Source: Candidatus Zhuqueibacterota bacterium
GTDB lineage: Bacteria; Zhuqueibacterota; Zhuqueibacteria; Residuimicrobiales; Oceaniaggregativiventaceae
DNA: 64,000 bases
Assembly: GCA_014728085.1 (NCBI GenBank)
Contig: WJMF01000153.1
Coordinates: 1 to 64,000 of the forward strand
Direction of reading: 5' to 3'
The position numbers were made by a program, and so were the translations under genes. The notes beneath the pieces are model-generated. The model saw only the letters and a program-made list of their open reading frames with translations. It searched no databases and had not been told where the DNA came from. Positions within the stretch are counted from its first letter, which is position 1, and each line of letters begins with the position of its first letter. Below, piece by piece: positions 60,918 through 64,000 of this stretch.

Positions 60918-62444
60918 TTATACACTACCGAGAGACCAGATAGATAAAACAGCTCTGGTTGCATTGTCCAGAATGGGATACAGGATTTGCGGATAGACGC
61001 CGATCAATATACACAAAAGAGCCAGTAGAACGATACTGAAATACATTAAGAAAGGAACTTCTTTTAGTTCGCCGTTTTCAAGATCGTTTATCGCTTTTGA
61101 CGGGGCGCGCCAGAAAACCCGATAAGCCGCTGAGACCAGACAGGCAAGCGTCAGCAGACCGGTAAGAATCGAAATAACCATCGCCCAATAAATACCCTGC
61201 TCACCAACAGCGAAAAAAAGTGTAAATTTACTCATAAATCCATTAAAAGGCGGTAACCCGCCAATGGCAAGGGCGCCGACGACGAAACAGAATGCGGTTA
61301 TTGGCATTTTCTTCGCCAGCCCTCCCAACTGGGAAATTTTACGCAGCCCCCCGGTAGCATACATGATCGCGCCCACACTCATAAAGAGCAATCCTTTTAT
61401 CAATGTATGGTTGACCAGGTGAAAGAGACCGCCGTAAATTCCCAGATAGGTGCCAAGACCGAGACCTTCAAAGACATAGGCAATCTGACTAACACTTGAA
61501 TACGCCAGCATTCGCTTCAGATCATCCTGCACCAGAGCCAGAAAGATACCGATGAGCATACTCGCTGAACTGAGAATAGCAATAAAAATAACGATGGAAT
61601 TATAGGTCGGAGCGAAAATAGTCACGGTTCGGGCCAGCGCATAAGCGCCGATATTAATAATCAAACCGGACAACAGAGCACTGATGGGTGAGGGCGCTTC
61701 AGAGTGAGCATCAGGCAGCCAGGCATGAAACGGTACAAGGCCCGCCTTGGTGGCAAAACCGACCGTCATAAAAGCGACACCCAACAAAGCGATATTTTTC
61801 GGTATGAGTTGAGCGATTCGCCCGATTTCGGTAAGCAAAAGCGCGTGGGCTCCCACTTTGAGATGTGGATATGCTGCGGAAAAAATCAGAACGATACCCA
61901 GCAGGGCAAAGGTTATACCGACCACCACCAGTAAGACATATTTGTACCCGGCTTCGAGCGAAGCGCGTTTTCGATAAAAAGCCACCAACAAGGCTGTTGC
62001 CAGCGTCGTGCCTTCCATCGCCACGTACAACATCACCATATGGTTGGTGCTAACCGTCCAATTCATGGTACCGGTAAAAAGCAAAATGAGCGCGTAATAG
62101 AGGGTAAGACGCCCGTCGGTAACCAGGCCGAGCTCCCGCTCGTGTTTCATGTAGCGGATGGATTGCAGGGTTATCAGAATAACCATTCCATCAACAAGCA
62201 AAATGATCAATGCGCTCAATCCATCAACAAAAATACCCTGCCCCAATGCGGTTACCGTATTGCCGGCAAAGACAATCGCGGCCAAACGAATGGCAACGAA
62301 AAATTCCACCACCAGAATGATCAGGGTGGTAATTTCACGTGCATTTTTAAATTTGCTAAAGCCAAACAGGACCGTAAAGATCGCCCCTAAAATAGGCAAT
62401 AGGATTAAAATCAATGGTAAAAATGACTGGATGGGTTCTGCCAT
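60918..62444 (-). CDS. Hydrogenase membrane subunit, antiporter-like (HyfF/NuoM family)
   Basis: 508 aa, about 14 membrane helices. Proton-pumping antiporter-like subunit. Conserved residues appear in 'MLYVAMEGTTLATALLVAFY' (TM5 Glu), 'GVAFMTVGFATKAGLVPFHA' and 'WLPDAHSEAPSPISALLSGL' (TM7-8 Lys/His region). The wording is closest to HyfF/HycC of hydrogenase-4/formate hydrogenlyase. AGAGG precedes ATG 62444. It is in a compact series with the HyfE-like gene (12 nt) and the small subunit. Confidence 0.92.
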   Translation of the reverse strand: MAEPIQSFLPLILILLPILGAIFTVLFGFSKFKNAREITTLIILVVEFFVAIRLAAIVFAGNTVTALGQGIFVDGLSALIILLVDGMVILITLQSIRYMKHERELGLVTDGRLTLYYALILLFTGTMNWTVSTNHMVMLYVAMEGTTLATALLVAFYRKRASLEAGYKYVLLVVVGITFALLGIVLIFSAAYPHLKVGAHALLLTEIGRIAQLIPKNIALLGVAFMTVGFATKAGLVPFHAWLPDAHSEAPSPISALLSGLIINIGAYALARTVTIFAPTYNSIVIFIAILSSASMLIGIFLALVQDDLKRMLAYSSVSQIAYVFEGLGLGTYLGIYGGLFHLVNHTLIKGLLFMSVGAIMYATGGLRKISQLGGLAKKMPITAFCFVVGALAIGGLPPFNGFMSKFTLFFAVGEQGIYWAMVISILTGLLTLACLVSAAYRVFWRAPSKAINDLENGELKEVPFLMYFSIVLLALLCILIGVYPQILYPILDNATRAVLSIWSLGSV

Positions 62445-62456
62445 GAGTTTACCTCT

Positions 62457-63122
62457 TTATCTCTTCAATTCAGAGAGCTTGACTGTGTCTGTTGATCCGA
62501 ATACTTGATAAATATTTGAACTAAGAAATAGCAGCAAAAACACTACAGCCACAACATTTGTGAGAATGCCGATCATTGTTGTTTCGCGCAGAGTCGGTGT
62601 CAAAGCAAGAAGAACAAGATGTACACCATTTTCCAAAAGCGCCAATCCGATTACTGTTTTGACTGCATCCCGCCGGGTCAGCAGGGTCCAGATACCCAAT
62701 GCAAAAATAGTAAAAGCACCGGCAAGCAGACTGCGGACTGGCTCCTGCATGGCTGCTTCCGTTGGTGCCAGTAAAAAAAGATATTTTTTGAATAAATAAA
62801 AGAAAACAACCAAAATAATCGATACCAGGGTTAGAGAGATTCCAAATCCGATAATTGGACGATGTTCAACGGGAGGCAAAATTCTTACAAACCTGAGAAT
62901 CATATAGGGGAGAACAACGACCTTGGTAATAAAGCAGGTAATGGCCCAAAGATAAAGGCTTGGGTTATCCTTTATATAGGCATAGCTGATGATGATTGCA
63001 CATAAAAAGATCGAATGCAGCATATAGGCCAATGCAGTGTTTTTTAAATTCCGTATCTCTGCGGCGGCAATCGAGGCAATTAATATCGCCAGGGTCAGTG
63101 TGACCAGCGTTTGTTCTGTCAT
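62457..63122 (-). CDS. Hydrogenase membrane subunit HyfE-like
   Basis: 221 aa, about six to seven hydrophobic helices. The C-terminal half has 'KTVIGLALLENGVHLVLLAL', the NuoK-like motif with the conserved Glu, preceded by 'LLAGAFTIFALGIWTLLTRR'. N-terminal half 'RNLKNTALAYMLHSIFLCAI' matches HyfE. Its ATG overlaps the ferredoxin stop codon by four bases (ATGA), showing translational coupling. It supports proton translocation with the HyfF-like subunit. Confidence 0.85.
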   Translation of the reverse strand: MTEQTLVTLTLAILIASIAAAEIRNLKNTALAYMLHSIFLCAIIISYAYIKDNPSLYLWAITCFITKVVVLPYMILRFVRILPPVEHRPIIGFGISLTLVSIILVVFFYLFKKYLFLLAPTEAAMQEPVRSLLAGAFTIFALGIWTLLTRRDAVKTVIGLALLENGVHLVLLALTPTLRETTMIGILTNVVAVVFLLLFLSSNIYQVFGSTDTVKLSELKR

Positions 63123-63616
63123 TTTTTATCCTCCTCCCTCTGCGGTGGTGCTCCGGAAGGCATACAATCTCCCAAAAAATTACGCCCCTGCCGCAGACGC
63201 CTGGTCGGAATTTTATCGATACTATTCTCGATTTCAAAACAACGGCCACAGCGAGCGCAGGTCGCCATATAGAGATCCTGTTCAATGTACAAATCGGTTT
63301 TATCATTGGTTGAGGTTTCAAATTCAATCGTCATATTTATTGCTTCTTCCGGACAAACCTCCTCGCAGCGGCCGCAATATGTACAGCGATCGAGGATAAA
63401 TTCCATACGGGTTTGGTCGCCGTCATCATAAAACCGGATCAGCCGGGAAGGACATACATTGGCACAGCCACCGCAGCCGATACATTTGGTTTCATCAATG
63501 TCCAGTTTGCCGCGAAACCCCTCCGGAATTTCAGCGCCGTTACCAAACGGATAAGGAAGCGTAACCCGCAAATTCGAGAAACAAATTGCCGCTTCTTTGA
63601 TTTTAGATTTGAACAT
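63119..63616 (-). CDS. Hydrogenase ferredoxin-type subunit (HyfH/NuoI-like)
   Basis: 165 aa. Two [4Fe-4S] motifs: 'CIGCGGCANVCPSRLI' (about 45-60) and 'CTYCGRCEEVCPEEAI' (about 77-92), as in NuoI/HycF. A third Cys group, 'TCARCGRCFEIENSIDKIP' (about 118-136), is extra for a NuoI-like subunit and may bind another cluster or zinc. It relays electrons from a soluble donor to the small subunit. Start ATG 63616; cytoplasmic. Confidence 0.9.
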   Translation of the reverse strand: MFKSKIKEAAICFSNLRVTLPYPFGNGAEIPEGFRGKLDIDETKCIGCGGCANVCPSRLIRFYDDGDQTRMEFILDRCTYCGRCEEVCPEEAINMTIEFETSTNDKTDLYIEQDLYMATCARCGRCFEIENSIDKIPTRRLRQGRNFLGDCMPSGAPPQREEDKK

Positions 63617-63653
63617 TCTATATCCTCTTTAGACTCTAGACTTTTTTTCAAGA

Positions 63654-64000
63654 TCAGGATCCGGCCAAGGCAAAAGCCAATCCAATGATGGTGATAAAAA
63701 TCAGAACAGCAAAATACCTGACCGCCTGGTCAATGCGCAACCGGGGATTAACAACATGAACAACGCCGACAACGACAAGCATCACCAGGATTTTGACCAG
63801 GGTATAGAGAAAATTTACAATAAAAACCTCTGAATGAAACCAGGGTATGAAAATGGAAACAAAAACCGCCGCAAATATGAGCTCTTTGGCGTAAAACATC
63901 CATTTGAACAATGCCAGTTTGGGGCCGCTTTGCTCAACAAAGGGTCCCTCCATAATTTCCTGATCCGCTTCGACAATATCAAAGGGTAGACGGGCCAGTT
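63654..64000 (-). CDS. Hydrogenase membrane subunit HyfC/NuoH-like (C-terminal part)
   Basis: Partial; the reading frame is open at the right edge (the codon series runs from 63998). Reading in: 'LARLPFDIVEADQEIMEGPF', which corresponds to the NuoH/HyfC loop 'RTPFDLPEAESELV', then 'LALFKWMFYAKELIFAAVFV' and two further helices ending 'GLAFALAGS'. This subunit anchors the hydrophilic arm and forms the quinone-site homologue in complex I. The large subunit and remaining genes lie outside the window. Confidence 0.88.
   Translation of the reverse strand, partial: LARLPFDIVEADQEIMEGPFVEQSGPKLALFKWMFYAKELIFAAVFVSIFIPWFHSEVFIVNFLYTLVKILVMLVVVGVVHVVNPRLRIDQAVRYFAVLIFITIIGLAFALAGS

Noticed and set aside
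1-64000. CRISPR arrays, tRNA, rRNA, transposases and phage genes
   Set aside because: No regularly spaced direct repeats, cloverleaf-type sequences or recognisable mobile-element proteins were found on either strand.

Overview
The window looks like a chromosomal segment from an anaerobic, hydrogen-metabolising bacterium of the FCB superphylum, most like Calditrichota/KSB1-type lineages. The support is family-level: four giant secreted proteins with FG-GAP/VCBS repeats, an ASPIC/UnbV-like domain and an 'NYPNPFNP'-type C-terminal tail; a DUF151-UVR fusion; a full hyp maturation set; and a group 4 (Ech/Hyf-like) membrane [NiFe] hydrogenase. I see no transposase, phage gene, CRISPR array, rRNA or tRNA.

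Layout. 1-10.5 kb holds housekeeping and metabolic genes: DUF151-UVR nuclease-like protein, an unknown protein plus an AmpG-like MFS transporter with a large periplasmic insert, a DapA-like/Gfo-Idh pair, and a minus-strand operon asd-lysC-(HPrK/PEPCK-like P-loop protein). 10.5-17 kb holds small and accessory genes: a frameshifted secreted-protein remnant, a DUF2752 membrane protein with a TIM-barrel protein, a GH37 trehalase-like protein, a UVR-tailed protein, a TPR lipoprotein and a UbiA-family prenyltransferase. 17.9-42.2 kb is almost entirely four tandem, paralogous giant exported proteins (about 1,760, 1,740, 2,260 and 2,260 aa), preceded by a tail-fibre-like surface protein. 43.8-46.5 kb has a DnaJ-domain protein, a 56-aa fragment resembling the N-terminus of formate-tetrahydrofolate ligase, a dGTPase and an outer-membrane beta-barrel protein.

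46.5-64 kb is one minus-strand hydrogen-metabolism region. At the right edge are the hydrogenase genes (NuoH/HyfC-like, ferredoxin, HyfE-like, HyfF-like, NuoB-like small subunit), closed by a strong terminator. Next come two paralogous sensor kinases made of ferredoxin, [FeFe]-hydrogenase-like, Fe-S and histidine-kinase domains. They are interleaved with three receiver-domain proteins (one tethered to the membrane), a REC-PAS histidine kinase and a GHKL ATPase. Last are hypA-B-F-C-D-E and a rubrerythrin-like gene. The reading is that a redox- or H2-responsive phosphorelay using [FeFe]-hydrogenase-derived sensors is coupled genetically to maturation of a [NiFe] hydrogenase. No DNA-binding output domain is visible, so the output of the relay is open. 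This module and the giant-protein locus are the two most interesting parts of the window.
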